Shown: positions 43,674 to 53,997 of the stretch, piece by piece | Layout: each line of letters opens with the position of its first letter | Numbering within the stretch: the stretch's first letter is position 1 | From: Clostridium amylolyticum | GTDB lineage: Bacteria > Bacillota > Clostridia > Clostridiales > Clostridiaceae | Length of the DNA: 64,000 bases | Direction: 5' to 3' | Assembly: GCF_900142075.1 (NCBI RefSeq) | Contig: NZ_FQZO01000003.1 | Location: 1-64,000 of the forward strand | Made by a program: the position numbers and the translations under genes | Notes under the pieces: model-generated | The model's input: the letters and a program-made list of their open reading frames with translations, nothing else | Database searches by the model: none | What the model was told of the DNA's origin: nothing

Positions 43674-44193
43674 AAATAATTTCCTCCTTTAATATTTTTT
43701 TCAAAGATAATAGGCCACGCCTAATATGGGCTTTAACAGTATTTTCTGGTATACCCATTATTTCCGATATCGTAGAGGTTTTTAAGTCATCAAAATACCT
43801 AAGAACTATAGCTGTCCTCTGTTTATCCGTTAAAGTATTTATAGCTTCGTAGAGTTCCTCATAATCAAAGGTTAAATCGCTGTCCTCATAGGTAACTTCA
43901 AATTTGTTATTATCATTCTCTAATACAATCTTGTTCTTTTTTCTTAGAATACTTATACATTCATTTATCAATATTCTAATTATCCAAGTTTTAAAAAACT
44001 CAGACTTTCTAAGTTTTTTAATGGATATATAGGCTTTGTAAGTAGTTTCATCTATGGCTTCCAAGGCATCATCTTGATTTTTCGTATATATGTATGCAAT
44101 CCTATATAATTCATTCTTATATTGATGAATTAATAGGGCAAAATCATTTTTACTTCCTTTTATAGCCCTTTTAACCAGAAGTTCATTTTCCAC
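43666..44193 (-). CDS. ECF-type RNA polymerase sigma factor
   Basis: This 175-residue sigma-70 family protein has region 2 with LYRIAYIYTKNQDDALEAID and region 4 with LTDKQRTAIVLRYFDDL plus the HTH EIMGIPENTVKAHIRRGLL. The start GTG at 44193 (VENELLVKRA) is chosen because AAAGGGGGAT lies 7 bases upstream; a longer frame to 44235 lacks such a site. Its gene overlaps the DUF4179 anti-sigma candidate. Targets could include the wall-related genes nearby, but no promoter consensus was established. Confidence 0.88.
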   Translation of the reverse strand: MENELLVKRAIKGSKNDFALLIHQYKNELYRIAYIYTKNQDDALEAIDETTYKAYISIKKLRKSEFFKTWIIRILINECISILRKKNKIVLENDNNKFEVTYEDSDLTFDYEELYEAINTLTDKQRTAIVLRYFDDLKTSTISEIMGIPENTVKAHIRRGLLSLKKILKEEIIYG

Positions 44194-44324
44194 CCATTTA
44201 TCCCCCTTTCGCAAATAGTTTCCCGGGATTTTCACTTATTAGATAAATTAATATCATAAATAGTTGCAGCTATAAATATTTTATTATTAAGTTTGACTTT
44301 ATTCTAGGAGGCACCACAACAATT

Positions 44325-44393
44325 ATGTTTATAGCAGTAATTATATATGCTATGCACTTAGATATAAATGGACAAGTAGTTGGAAGGCTATAA
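44325..44393 (+). CDS. Candidate 22-residue membrane peptide
   Basis: ATG 44325 is preceded by a good AGGAGG site (44307-44312) and encodes MFIAVIIYAMHLDINGQVVG and two more residues before TAA. A strong terminator lies 26 bp downstream. The frame is open further upstream without a start, so it may instead be the tail of a lost gene. The function is unknown. Confidence 0.35.
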   Translation: MFIAVIIYAMHLDINGQVVGRL

Positions 44394-44418
44394 AATAAAT
44401 AAGTTTTCAAAATAACTC

Positions 44419-44453
44419 AAGTCTGCATTAAAAAATCTGATGCAGACTTTTTC
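44419..44453 (+). terminator. Terminator after small membrane peptide frame
   Basis: AAGTCTGCAT pairs with ATGCAGACTT around a loop of about 12 bases, followed by TTTC. Confidence 0.85.
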
Positions 44454-44676
44454 TATTATTCTTTGTTTAAAGAAAAGTAAATTTTGTGGAAAATTGGAAG
44501 ATAAAAAGGGAGAAATAAGTGTTTGTATATTTATTTAGTTAATTATTGTAATAAATAATAAAATATTGCTTATTAAGCTGTTAAATGTTATTATATGGAT
44601 ATAAATGTAATAATATGTATTAATGTAAAATTAATATTATTATTAACAATTGAAAAATATTGTAAGAGGGAATAAA

Positions 44677-47600
44677 ATGTCAAATGTTTTTAAAAAATTA
44701 AGTATTTTTATTGCTTCAGTTATATTTATTAATATTATACCCATAACAGCTAAGGCTACAGAAGGTTTATGGAAAGATGAGTATAAGTTAACAGAAGATA
44801 AAAACAATGAAGATATAACGGAAGGGTTAATACTTGGTGAGATAAATGAAAAACGTGAAGAGAATATAAAATATTTTATTAAGGATAATTTTACATATGA
44901 ATTAGCAATTTATCCATATTCAGTGCATTATAACAAGGATGGTAAATGGGAAGAAATTGATAACACAATAGTTGAAGAATTGGATAAGGATAATAATAAG
45001 ATATATAAAAACAGTAACAACTCCTTTAAGGCTGAGTTTTTATCCAATAATAAATCTAAAGAATTAGTCAGATTGAATAAAGATGGTTATGAATTATCTT
45101 GGAGCCTTGAGAATCAAGATAAAGTTAAGCCTTTAATTAAAGAAAAAGACTTGAAAAATTCAGAAAAAACCTTAGAAAAAGCTTCAGAAGAAAAACTTAA
45201 AAATGTAAAGAATTATAAAAGTATGTCAAAGAAAGAAAAGGAGAATCTTAAACAAAAAATTAATCACAATGAAAAGAAAAAGAATGCTGAAAAAGCTATT
45301 TCTGGAATAAGCTATGAGAACATTATTCCAAGTGTTGACATAAACTACAGACTTATAGGTGATAAGCTAAAGGAAGATATTATATTAAAAGAAAAAATAG
45401 AGGCGCCTTCTTTTAGTTTTAATTTTAAAGCAAAAAATCTAATACTTAAAAAGGAAAAAGATAATAGCTATTCCTTCTATGATAAAAAGAATCCATCAAT
45501 AAAAATTTTTGCACTGCAAAAGCCTTTTATGTATGACTCAAACAATAATTATAGTGAAAATATAGAGTTTAAAGTTAAGGAATTTAAAGATGGATATAAT
45601 ATTACAATAATTCCAGATGAAAAATGGCTTAATGAAGATTCAAGAGTGTATCCTATAACGTTAGATCCTCCTATAGAAACCTCCGTTAAAAGATATGAAA
45701 TTAAAGATACATTTGTTGCTTCTTTTGATACTGAGGATAAGCATAATAATCAATACTTAAGAATTGGAAATATGGGAAATGTAGGTATAACAAGAGCTTA
45801 CTTAAAATTCACCTTACCTGAAATAAGCACCTCAGATATGGTTATTGACGGAACTATAAACTTACTTTCTAGTGGGGTAGGTTCTGGAACAGCTCAGATT
45901 AATGCTCATAAGGTAACAGGAAGTTGGAATATACCAGGATTGTTTTGGAATAACAAACCATCTTATAATCCTAAAGTTGAAGATTACACTATGGTGGACA
46001 ATGGCGGTCAAAAGTGGTTCTCTTGGAATATTACTTCTATAGTTAAAGAATGGTATAGTACTGGAATTAATAATGGAATTATGTTTAAAGCTGAAAATGA
46101 GTCTTCAGGAAATGTAGCATTTTGGTCTGCAGATATTCATGATGACTTTGCAACTGCAAGACCAGCGGTTACTATTGTTTATGTAAATAATGCTGGCCTT
46201 GAAAATTATTGGACTTATCACTCTCAAGATATTGGGAGAGCTGGGACAAGCCATGTAAACGATTATACTGGAAACCTCTCTGTTATACATGAAGATTTAA
46301 CTCTTACAGGAAATAGGATGCCATTAAGCATAAAGCACATTTTTAATCATAATGAAAGAAATATAAATATTGGATATGGGATAGGGTGGAGACTTAATCT
46401 ATCTCAAAGAGTAGATTTGAAAAGCATTAATAATAATCAGTATTATCAATATGCAGATGAAGATGGAACCAAGCACTATTTCAAAGTATCTGGAACTCAA
46501 CCCTACAAAGAAGAATTAGGATTAGAGCTTTATCTTTCAAAAAATTCGGATAATACCATAACCATTAAAGATAAAGAAAACAACAAAGTAAATTTTGATT
46601 TATCAGGCAAATTAGATTCTTTGGTAGATAAGAACGGAAATAAGCAACAACTAATTTATTCTGGAGAAAGGCTTATTAATGTTGTTGATGGTGCAGGGAG
46701 AAAGGCCGTATTAACCTATGACCCCGAAGGCAGATTAATAGAAATAAATGATGGGAGCTCTAAAATAAATTATCAGTACGAAGGTAATAAGCTTATATCT
46801 ATCAAGTATGCTGATGGAAGTATATCTACTTATCATTATATTTTAGATAATAGAATAGATTGGATTTCCAATACTAGCGGATACAAAATAATGTATGAGT
46901 ACTATGATTCACTTCCAAATAGGATAAAAAAAGTAAAAGAATTGGGAACTGATCAAAAAACTGTTGGTGAAGAAATAAGTTATTCATACGGATACAATAC
47001 CACAATTTTTAAAGATTCTAAAGGGAAGAAAGAAACTTATCAATTTGATAATAGAGGAAAAACCGTTAGTATAAAAAATCCTGATGGCAGTGCTTTATAC
47101 TATGGGTTTAATCAACCAGAAAATTCTACTAAACTAACTTTACAATCTAAGCTTCAAAAAAGTGTAATTAATATGTTGAAAAACCATAGTTTTGAGTCCT
47201 CTAGAGATTGGGAGATAGATGCACATGGTGGAGATGGCAAAGTAGAAGTTACTGATGAAGAAGCTTTTATGGGAAGTGGAGTAGTAAAAATTAACAAGAT
47301 AGACAATAACGGCTATAAGTCTTTTCAACAAGGGGTAAGGTTAGAGAGAGGAAAGACATATACTTTTTCTACGTATGTTAAAACCTATAATATTACTTCT
47401 AAAAATAATGGAGGAGCTCATGTTATAGCGCATTATCAAAATTCAAGTGGAAGTTATATTCCATCTTCATATAATACCATCTTTGGTACAAATGATTGGC
47501 AAAGAGTATCTACTACTTTTACAGTTCCAATAGACGCTAAAGATAATCATGTGTTTTTAAGAGTGCAGCTTACAAGTGAAAGCGGAACAGCTTATTTTGA

Positions 47601-50600
47601 TTGTGCTCAACTAGAGGAAGGAGATACTGCAAACAGATATAATATTATAGAAAATGGAGATTTAAATGGCACAGGTGCTTTACCCAGCTATTGGGGAGCT
47701 CATGGATTAGAAGATAATGATTCGCTAACTGTAATAAATGATCCAGAGCATCCATCAAATTTAAGCAATGAAGTTTTAAAAGTTACAGGTAAAAATGGTG
47801 TTGCAAAAAGACTGGGACAAAGTTTATATGTAAAGGTAAAAAAAGGGGATATATTTACACTGGGAGCATGGGGAAGAGGTGAACCGGTTCCAGATGGATT
47901 TTTCGGAGTTCAGTTAGCTTTTATTAGTTCTAAGGGTCCACATTGGGAAAGTGTGAGTTTTAATAATGATTCACTAGATTGGCAGTATATTTCACATATA
48001 TTTAAAGCAGATGATGATTATGACAGAATAGATATATATTTAGACTACGCTGAAAATGCAAATACAGCAGCATTTGATGGAATTCAACTTTACAAAGAGG
48101 AGTTTGGGGAAAGCTATAGATATGATGCAAATGGAAATTTGATTTCTTCATCCAACTTAAATAAAACTAATAGTGAGTTTAAATATAACTCTTCAAATGA
48201 TTTAGTAAAATCTATAGATCCAAAGGGGAATGAATTTAACTATAACGAATATGATGACAAGCATAATTTGAAAAAGGCTACATCAGCTGAAAATATAGTA
48301 TATTCCTTTGAATATGATAGTTATGGTAACTCCAAAACTGCAAAGGTTGGGGACAGTAGTTTATTTATAAAATCTACTGCTACCTATACTGCTGATGGAA
48401 ATTACATTAATTCTTTAACAGATAGTTCTGGAAATAAGATAAATTATAAGTATAATTCATCAAATGGTACCTTGGAAGAAGCTGTAGATGCTAAGGAGAA
48501 AAGCACTAAATATACCTATGATCCTTTAAAAAGGATAAAAACAGTTTCCAAAGAGATAACAGAAAAAAGTTTTAATAATGGTACTGAACAAGAGGTTAAA
48601 AAAACAATAACTAATAGTTATGATTATGATAAAGATATGATTAAAAAAGTAAATCATAACGGATATTATTACAATTTCAACTACGATATTTTTGGGAATG
48701 TTGAATCCGTAGCTGTTAATAATTCATTAACTCCACTTATAAGAAATAATTTCGACAACCAAAATGGAAACCTACTGAAATCTACTTATGGAAATGGGGA
48801 TACGGTAATAAATGAGTATGATAGCTATGATAGACTTTCCATAAGAAAGTATAACAATAGCAGTACTTATAGATACTCTTATAATTCTAATGGATTAATT
48901 GGAAAGCTAGAGGACATTACTAATGGTTATAATGTAAACTATACCTATGATATTTCTGGTAGATTAGCACAAGTAATAGATTCAAGAGGACTAAATTCAA
49001 GTTTTAGATATGATCTTAATAGTAATATAAACAGTATAAATCATAAAGTAAATAATCAAGGATATATAACCGATTATACCTATGATAAAGATAATAGAAT
49101 AACTGAAGTTAATTATAATAGAATGGGGAACAGCAAGGAAACAGAGTTGTTTCCATTGAATGGAACTGGAGTGGGAACCAGGGGAAGTAAACCCTTATTT
49201 GAAGATCCAAAAATTAATTTTAATTTTTGGGCAGATATAAAAAATGTAACTTCCGAAGGCTATGATGTAGAGGTTAATTTAATCCATGGAAGTATTCCCA
49301 TTGACAAAATTTCAATTGCATCATGGACAGATTTAGGATGGCAGGATGATTTAAAATGGCACTATATAACCGATATTAGTGGTACAAAATATACTTACAG
49401 AGTTAAGAGATATGAGCATAAAAATGAATATGGTAAGTATAATAGTCATATTTATGTAAATGATAAAGCAGGAAATGTAATTGGTATTCCGTTAAGTACA
49501 GATTTATTTTCCTCTCCTTTATCTGCTGAGGCTTATGCAACTAATGTTGATGCAAATGGATATGACGTAATAGTTAAATTAAAATCTTCTCCTAATGCTA
49601 TAACGAAAGTTCAATTTCCAACATGGACTGAAAATAATGGACAAGATGATTTAATTTGGTATGAAACCCCTGGTAATGGAACTGACTCATACTCTTTTAG
49701 AGTTAATAGAACTAACCATAAAGGAGAATATGGAAATTATACCACCCACATTTATATAACAGACTCAGCTAATAACGTAATAGCTATCCCGTTAAGCGGT
49801 ATTACTATAAAATATTCAGAATTATCAGTAACAGCTAAGGTTATAAATTCTGATTGTAATGGTTATGATGTAGAAGCAACAGTTAATCCAGGGCAGTATG
49901 ATGTTACTCAAATTGCTTTTCCCACATGGACGGACCATAATTGGCAAGATGATATAACAAATCCATGGCCAATTTTTAATTATAATGGAAGTAAAACTTA
50001 CAGATATAGAGTAAATAGAAATCAACATAATAATGAGTATGGGTTGTATCATACCCATATTTATGTATGGGACTCATCTGGCAAGTCTGCTTTTGCAGCA
50101 TTAACGAATAATGTAAATAGGACAGCTTTAAATGGTACAGCGAATATTGCAAATGTAACCTCCGAAGGGTTTGATGTTATAGCAAAGGTGACACAAGGAG
50201 ACTTCCCAATAACAAAAGTAGAGTTCCCTACCTGGACAACAAGAAATGGCCAAGATGATATGGCTAAAACTTGGCCAAAATTAGATGCAAATTCTAAAAA
50301 TGAATATGTATATCATGTTAATAGGAAAGACCATAATTTAGAGTTCGGTGAATATAATACTCATGTTTATGCTTTTGACAGTACAGGTAATGCTGTTGTA
50401 ACACCGGTAAAAGTAATCTTAGACCCTTATCAAGAAGGTCTGAGAATGATAAAAGATGAAGGAAAAACGGTACTATCAGCAGAGGAAAATTCTAAAGCCT
50501 CTTATAAACTAGGAGTCAACAAATCATCTGGAACCATGGGGATTAGATTTAAAACAAAGATTCAAGGAATAGAAAGATATATTATATCTAATCAAGCTAC

Positions 50601-52461
50601 TACAGGAGCTGGGATTAATCTTTATGTAGCGCAGGATAATAAATTAAAGGTTTCTGTACTAAATACTTCTGGAAAAGAAGTTGATGTAGTAAGCACTAAT
50701 GAAACAATAGCTCCTAATACTTGGTACAATGCCGCTATGAGCTGGAAGTTATCTAATGGAGATTTAAATGTTTCTGTATATCTTAATGATAAGACATACA
50801 CAGCGGTTACTAAGGATTTTATGGATTTTAACAACACACTTACATCCTTAGGCAGCAAGGTGACAGGCAAATTCTCCCTAAATGGAGTAATGGAGCAGTT
50901 TATAAATAGTTCAGAGGTTTTAAGCAGTAGTGAAATTATTAATAACGTTAATGGAACCTTTAATAGAAACTCATTAAAGTATTCTTACGATGCTATAAGC
51001 AGACTAACAAGTGAATCAATGAACACAGGAAAAACTAGCTTTATAACAAATTATAAGTACAAGGCTGGAATTGACGGTTCAAGCTCTACAATGATAAGCG
51101 CAATAAATAATAATGGGAAGGAGATACAGTATACCTACGATGCAAATGGCAATATAGAAACTATATTAGAAAATAATAAAAAGATAAAATATTATTATAA
51201 TGAGCTTAACGAGCTTGTTAGAGAAGACAATGAAGTATTAAACAAAACTATAGTATATAGTTTTGATGATGGTGGAAACATAAAGAGCAAAAAAGAGTAT
51301 TCTTATTCAACAGGTATACCAACCACGGAAACTTCAGTAAATTCATATACCTATGACTCAAATTGGAAGGACAAGCTAACAAGTTATAATGGAAAAGCTA
51401 TAACCTATGATGAAATAGGTAATCCTAAAACTTATAATAATTATACTTATACATGGGAAAGAGGAAGAGCTCTTAAATCCATATCAGGAAATGGACTATC
51501 TGCCAGTTACAAATATAATGATGAAGGTATAAGGATAGAAAAGACTGTAAATAACGTAAACACTAAATACTATTTATCAGGAGATAAGGTAGTATTTGAA
51601 GATAATGGTACAGATAAGATATACTATACTTATGAAGCTGCTGGACAACTTGCCTCAATGAATCTCAATGGTGTAGAGTATTACTATATTAGAAATGCTC
51701 AGGGGGACGTTATAGGTTTATTCGATAAAAATGGAGTTACTGTTGCCTCGTATACCTATGATTCATGGGGAAAGCTTATTAGCATTAAAGATCAGAATGG
51801 TGTTAATGTAACTAATACTGTAACTCATGTTGGATATAAGAATCCTTATAGGTATAGAGGGTATAGGTATGATGTGGAGACTCAGATGTACTATCTACAA
51901 AGTAGATACTATAATCCTGAGTGGGGTAGGTTTATTAATGCTGATGCACTAATAGGAAACCCAGGTGAGTTGTTGTCACATAACTTGTTTGCATATTGTA
52001 AGGATAATCCAATAAATTATAGTGATTCTGATGGGTTTGCTAGGCAAAAAATAGTGGATGATGAAGGAAATGAAGCAAGCGGATGGGAGGATGAAGAACA
52101 ATATGAGCAAGAGTATGAAGATAATGTAAAGCTAAAGCGACAATTTGGAAATAGCTATAGAAAGGAAAGAGAAGGTAGAGAAACTAAAAGTGCATTCGGA
52201 AATGATAGGTCTAAAAATGAAGCAGTAAGACGTGAACTGCATCGAGGAAAAGAAGGTGGAAGGAATGATGACAATAAAAGTTTTAAGGATTTAAAAAACA
52301 AAAACTTCTACAAGAGTGCTCCAAGCGTCAATATTAGTATGCCGTTAAAAGTTGGTGCTGGTGTTGGTGGAACATATATAGCATATCGAGTTGTAAGAAT
52401 GTTACCATCTTTACTTCCTCCACTTTGGTGGACAATACCTGAGAATGCTGTAATACCATAA
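44677..52461 (+). CDS. Secreted RHS-repeat polymorphic toxin
   Basis: The protein has about 2594 residues. ATG 44677 (MSNVFKKLSIF) with AAGAGGG is preferred to TTG 44650. A signal peptide ends near ITAKAT. In order come a charged region and a DNRLRE-type beta domain (about 338-505), an RHS entry motif (about 515-575, DYTGNLSVIHEDL), YD repeats and two carbohydrate-binding-like beta domains (about 827-1145). More YD repeats follow, then four GBS-Bsp-like repeats (about 1515-1915), a LamG-like domain (about 1918-2085) and the final YD block. The RHS core (RYRGYRYDVETQMYYLQSR, then FINADALIG) leads to a tip of about 141 residues. The tip is charged, then ends with PPLWWTIPENAVIP. RHS cages carry a toxin released at this point. 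The tip activity is not recognised. Export is by Sec. Confidence 0.9.
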   Translation: MSNVFKKLSIFIASVIFINIIPITAKATEGLWKDEYKLTEDKNNEDITEGLILGEINEKREENIKYFIKDNFTYELAIYPYSVHYNKDGKWEEIDNTIVEELDKDNNKIYKNSNNSFKAEFLSNNKSKELVRLNKDGYELSWSLENQDKVKPLIKEKDLKNSEKTLEKASEEKLKNVKNYKSMSKKEKENLKQKINHNEKKKNAEKAISGISYENIIPSVDINYRLIGDKLKEDIILKEKIEAPSFSFNFKAKNLILKKEKDNSYSFYDKKNPSIKIFALQKPFMYDSNNNYSENIEFKVKEFKDGYNITIIPDEKWLNEDSRVYPITLDPPIETSVKRYEIKDTFVASFDTEDKHNNQYLRIGNMGNVGITRAYLKFTLPEISTSDMVIDGTINLLSSGVGSGTAQINAHKVTGSWNIPGLFWNNKPSYNPKVEDYTMVDNGGQKWFSWNITSIVKEWYSTGINNGIMFKAENESSGNVAFWSADIHDDFATARPAVTIVYVNNAGLENYWTYHSQDIGRAGTSHVNDYTGNLSVIHEDLTLTGNRMPLSIKHIFNHNERNINIGYGIGWRLNLSQRVDLKSINNNQYYQYADEDGTKHYFKVSGTQPYKEELGLELYLSKNSDNTITIKDKENNKVNFDLSGKLDSLVDKNGNKQQLIYSGERLINVVDGAGRKAVLTYDPEGRLIEINDGSSKINYQYEGNKLISIKYADGSISTYHYILDNRIDWISNTSGYKIMYEYYDSLPNRIKKVKELGTDQKTVGEEISYSYGYNTTIFKDSKGKKETYQFDNRGKTVSIKNPDGSALYYGFNQPENSTKLTLQSKLQKSVINMLKNHSFESSRDWEIDAHGGDGKVEVTDEEAFMGSGVVKINKIDNNGYKSFQQGVRLERGKTYTFSTYVKTYNITSKNNGGAHVIAHYQNSSGSYIPSSYNTIFGTNDWQRVSTTFTVPIDAKDNHVFLRVQLTSESGTAYFDCAQLEEGDTANRYNIIENGDLNGTGALPSYWGAHGLEDNDSLTVINDPEHPSNLSNEVLKVTGKNGVAKRLGQSLYVKVKKGDIFTLGAWGRGEPVPDGFFGVQLAFISSKGPHWESVSFNNDSLDWQYISHIFKADDDYDRIDIYLDYAENANTAAFDGIQLYKEEFGESYRYDANGNLISSSNLNKTNSEFKYNSSNDLVKSIDPKGNEFNYNEYDDKHNLKKATSAENIVYSFEYDSYGNSKTAKVGDSSLFIKSTATYTADGNYINSLTDSSGNKINYKYNSSNGTLEEAVDAKEKSTKYTYDPLKRIKTVSKEITEKSFNNGTEQEVKKTITNSYDYDKDMIKKVNHNGYYYNFNYDIFGNVESVAVNNSLTPLIRNNFDNQNGNLLKSTYGNGDTVINEYDSYDRLSIRKYNNSSTYRYSYNSNGLIGKLEDITNGYNVNYTYDISGRLAQVIDSRGLNSSFRYDLNSNINSINHKVNNQGYITDYTYDKDNRITEVNYNRMGNSKETELFPLNGTGVGTRGSKPLFEDPKINFNFWADIKNVTSEGYDVEVNLIHGSIPIDKISIASWTDLGWQDDLKWHYITDISGTKYTYRVKRYEHKNEYGKYNSHIYVNDKAGNVIGIPLSTDLFSSPLSAEAYATNVDANGYDVIVKLKSSPNAITKVQFPTWTENNGQDDLIWYETPGNGTDSYSFRVNRTNHKGEYGNYTTHIYITDSANNVIAIPLSGITIKYSELSVTAKVINSDCNGYDVEATVNPGQYDVTQIAFPTWTDHNWQDDITNPWPIFNYNGSKTYRYRVNRNQHNNEYGLYHTHIYVWDSSGKSAFAALTNNVNRTALNGTANIANVTSEGFDVIAKVTQGDFPITKVEFPTWTTRNGQDDMAKTWPKLDANSKNEYVYHVNRKDHNLEFGEYNTHVYAFDSTGNAVVTPVKVILDPYQEGLRMIKDEGKTVLSAEENSKASYKLGVNKSSGTMGIRFKTKIQGIERYIISNQATTGAGINLYVAQDNKLKVSVLNTSGKEVDVVSTNETIAPNTWYNAAMSWKLSNGDLNVSVYLNDKTYTAVTKDFMDFNNTLTSLGSKVTGKFSLNGVMEQFINSSEVLSSSEIINNVNGTFNRNSLKYSYDAISRLTSESMNTGKTSFITNYKYKAGIDGSSSTMISAINNNGKEIQYTYDANGNIETILENNKKIKYYYNELNELVREDNEVLNKTIVYSFDDGGNIKSKKEYSYSTGIPTTETSVNSYTYDSNWKDKLTSYNGKAITYDEIGNPKTYNNYTYTWERGRALKSISGNGLSASYKYNDEGIRIEKTVNNVNTKYYLSGDKVVFEDNGTDKIYYTYEAAGQLASMNLNGVEYYYIRNAQGDVIGLFDKNGVTVASYTYDSWGKLISIKDQNGVNVTNTVTHVGYKNPYRYRGYRYDVETQMYYLQSRYYNPEWGRFINADALIGNPGELLSHNLFAYCKDNPINYSDSDGFARQKIVDDEGNEASGWEDEEQYEQEYEDNVKLKRQFGNSYRKEREGRETKSAFGNDRSKNEAVRRELHRGKEGGRNDDNKSFKDLKNKNFYKSAPSVNISMPLKVGAGVGGTYIAYRVVRMLPSLLPPLWWTIPENAVIP

Positions 52462-52544
52462 ATGGGTTAATAAGATATTAAATTATTGATTACTAGATAG
52501 GTGTTGGTTTATGATAATAAAACTAGTGAGGAGTGATTAATGAA

Positions 52545-53312
52545 TTGACTTTTAATAATTATTATGCGGATGCTGAAAATTATTATATGAGCGGAGAATA
52601 TGAAAAAGCATTAGTTGCATTTGAAAAATCTTTAGAATTCGAAGAATCCTTTGATAGTTTAAACTATATTGGGTGTTGTTATTTAGAGTTAGAGGAAGTT
52701 AATTCAGCTATTAAGATATTTAATAATATTTTAGAAAAGTGCCATGATTGGGAAAGACCAATTTTCAACTTAGGAAGGGCATATTTAAAATTGGGCCAGT
52801 TTGAAAATGCACTAGAATGTTTTAAAGAAGCAGTTGCTGTAAATCATAATAGCGAAGATGCATTTTATTATTTAGGAATATATTATTATGAAGTAGGCGA
52901 ATATCAAGAGGCTATAAAATGTTATATAAAATCATTGAATATAGATAATACACAATCAGAAACTCATCTTAATTTGGGAACGTGTTATATTGAACTAGAT
53001 ATGTATGTAAAGGCATTTAATGAGTTTGAACTTGCATATAAATATAATAATAATTGCAAATACGCTATTAAAAATATGGGATTAGTTTTAATTATATTGA
53101 AAAAATATGCTAAAGCATTAGAAAAGTTTCTTATGTACAATAATCTAGATGCTAATGATTCTAATAATATAATGAATATTGCACATTGTTACTATAAGAT
53201 TAATGACTTAGATAATGCTTACAATTGGGTTAATAAGGTGATACTTATTGATTCAGAAAATAAGACGGCAAAAAAGCTGTTAAAAATAATTATTTCAAAA
53301 AAAGGGGAGTAA
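52545..53312 (+). CDS. Tetratricopeptide repeat protein, possible partner of the RHS tip
   Basis: This protein of about 255 residues is made almost wholly of TPR units. Repeated YYMSGEYEKALVAFEKSLEF, YLKLGQFENALECFKEAV and YYEVGEYQEAIKCYIKSL patterns are visible, about six to seven copies, with no signal peptide. TTG 52545 is chosen because GAGGAG ends about 11 bases upstream; GTG 52533 would overlap that site. It directly follows the RHS gene (about 80 bp), the position where immunity genes usually lie. TPR proteins bind peptides, so it may neutralise the toxin tip or help it fold. That is inference. Confidence 0.72.
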   Translation: MTFNNYYADAENYYMSGEYEKALVAFEKSLEFEESFDSLNYIGCCYLELEEVNSAIKIFNNILEKCHDWERPIFNLGRAYLKLGQFENALECFKEAVAVNHNSEDAFYYLGIYYYEVGEYQEAIKCYIKSLNIDNTQSETHLNLGTCYIELDMYVKAFNEFELAYKYNNNCKYAIKNMGLVLIILKKYAKALEKFLMYNNLDANDSNNIMNIAHCYYKINDLDNAYNWVNKVILIDSENKTAKKLLKIIISKKGE

Positions 53313-53458
53313 AAGGCTAATAACCACTAAAATAGAAACAATCTAAAATCAAGTAAAGTAATAGTATTTCATTTTCAAATTATAAACTTTAGTTAAAGCT
53401 ATTGCTGAAAATTTAATAAGCTCAGTGCATAATAACTAATAAAAACATAAGTGTAATT

Positions 53459-53548
53459 AAGCATATAGAGTATGAGGTTTTAGAGAACAACAAGACTGCA
53501 TATTTAAAATTCTGCAGTGATTATCAAATTGAAGCTAACATTTATTAG
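53459..53548 (+). pseudogene. C-terminal fragment of an unidentified gene
   Basis: An open stretch ending at TAG 53546-53548 reads HIEYEVLENNKTAYLKFCSD followed by YQIEANIY. There is no start codon or ribosome site. Its location after the TPR gene and before a terminator suggests the tail of a former immunity or toxin gene; the family is not recognised. Confidence 0.4.
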
Positions 53549-53585
53549 CCAACAGGTATTTGCAATACTTGTGGGCTTTTCTTTT
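53547..53585 (+). terminator. Terminator after coding scrap
   Basis: AGCCAACAGGTATT pairs with AATACTTGTGGGCT with small mismatches, followed by TTTCTTTT. Confidence 0.8.
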
Positions 53586-53850
53586 CATAAGATGTTATCC
53601 CGCTAATGGTATTATATGGTAAAATTGAGAAAGAGAAAGAACATTAGCTTAGTATTTGGTAAGCGGTGGAACGGTTCTTTATTTTAGAACAATGAAGATT
53701 CAGTAGTATTGGAGGTTGAAAATCTAATAATTAATTTAGAGAGTAAATTGGAGAATTATTAAGATGTAAAGATAAAAAATTATAATATCTGTTTTGATAA
53801 AAACACATATTTATTATCAGACAAAATAACAATAGTCAATTAATCTATTA

Positions 53851-53876
53851 CCGCCCTTGCCACAGCAAAGGCGGTT
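53851..53876 (+). terminator. GC-rich hairpin with TTTT, host site of intron stub
   Basis: CCGCCCTTGC pairs with GCAAAGGCGG around CACA, followed by TTTTGCTT. A group II intron 5' sequence begins 7 bases later, as expected for class C introns, which insert beside terminator hairpins. Confidence 0.75.
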
Positions 53877-53882
53877 TTGCTT

Positions 53883-53992
53883 GTGCTCACAGCATGGGCG
53901 TATGCTTGTCGGTGAAAGTCCGATACGGGGGCTGATAGCCTCAACCGTTAGCCTAAGACAAGGATGTCCACCTCGAGGAGGAATTTGGAAGG
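53883..53992 (+). mobile_element. Group II intron 5' fragment (domain I), truncated
   Basis: The segment starts GTGCTCACAGCATGGGCG and contains CGGTGAAAGTCCGATACGGG, GCTGATAGCCTCAACCGTTA, GCCTAAGACAAGGATGTCC and GGAGGAATTTGGAAGG. These are standard motifs of bacterial group II intron domain I. No reverse transcriptase gene or domain V is present: the sequence joins directly to RHS DNA at about 53998. The intron is dead. It marks a deletion junction. Confidence 0.8.
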
Positions 53993-53997
53993 GTTAA

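Larger units (their letters stand above)
53313..53997. other. Intergenic debris: coding tail, terminators and intron stub
   Basis: No intact gene is present. A coding tail ends at 53548, followed by a terminator (53547-53585). AT-rich DNA with short frames (VKLRKRKN near 53614) leads to a second hairpin (53851-53876) and a group II intron 5' stub (53883-53992). Confidence 0.6.

Noticed and set aside
42591..44193. Sigma/anti-sigma pair as regulator of the RHS gene
   Set aside because: The pair is transcribed away from the RHS gene, and no shared promoter motif could be identified.
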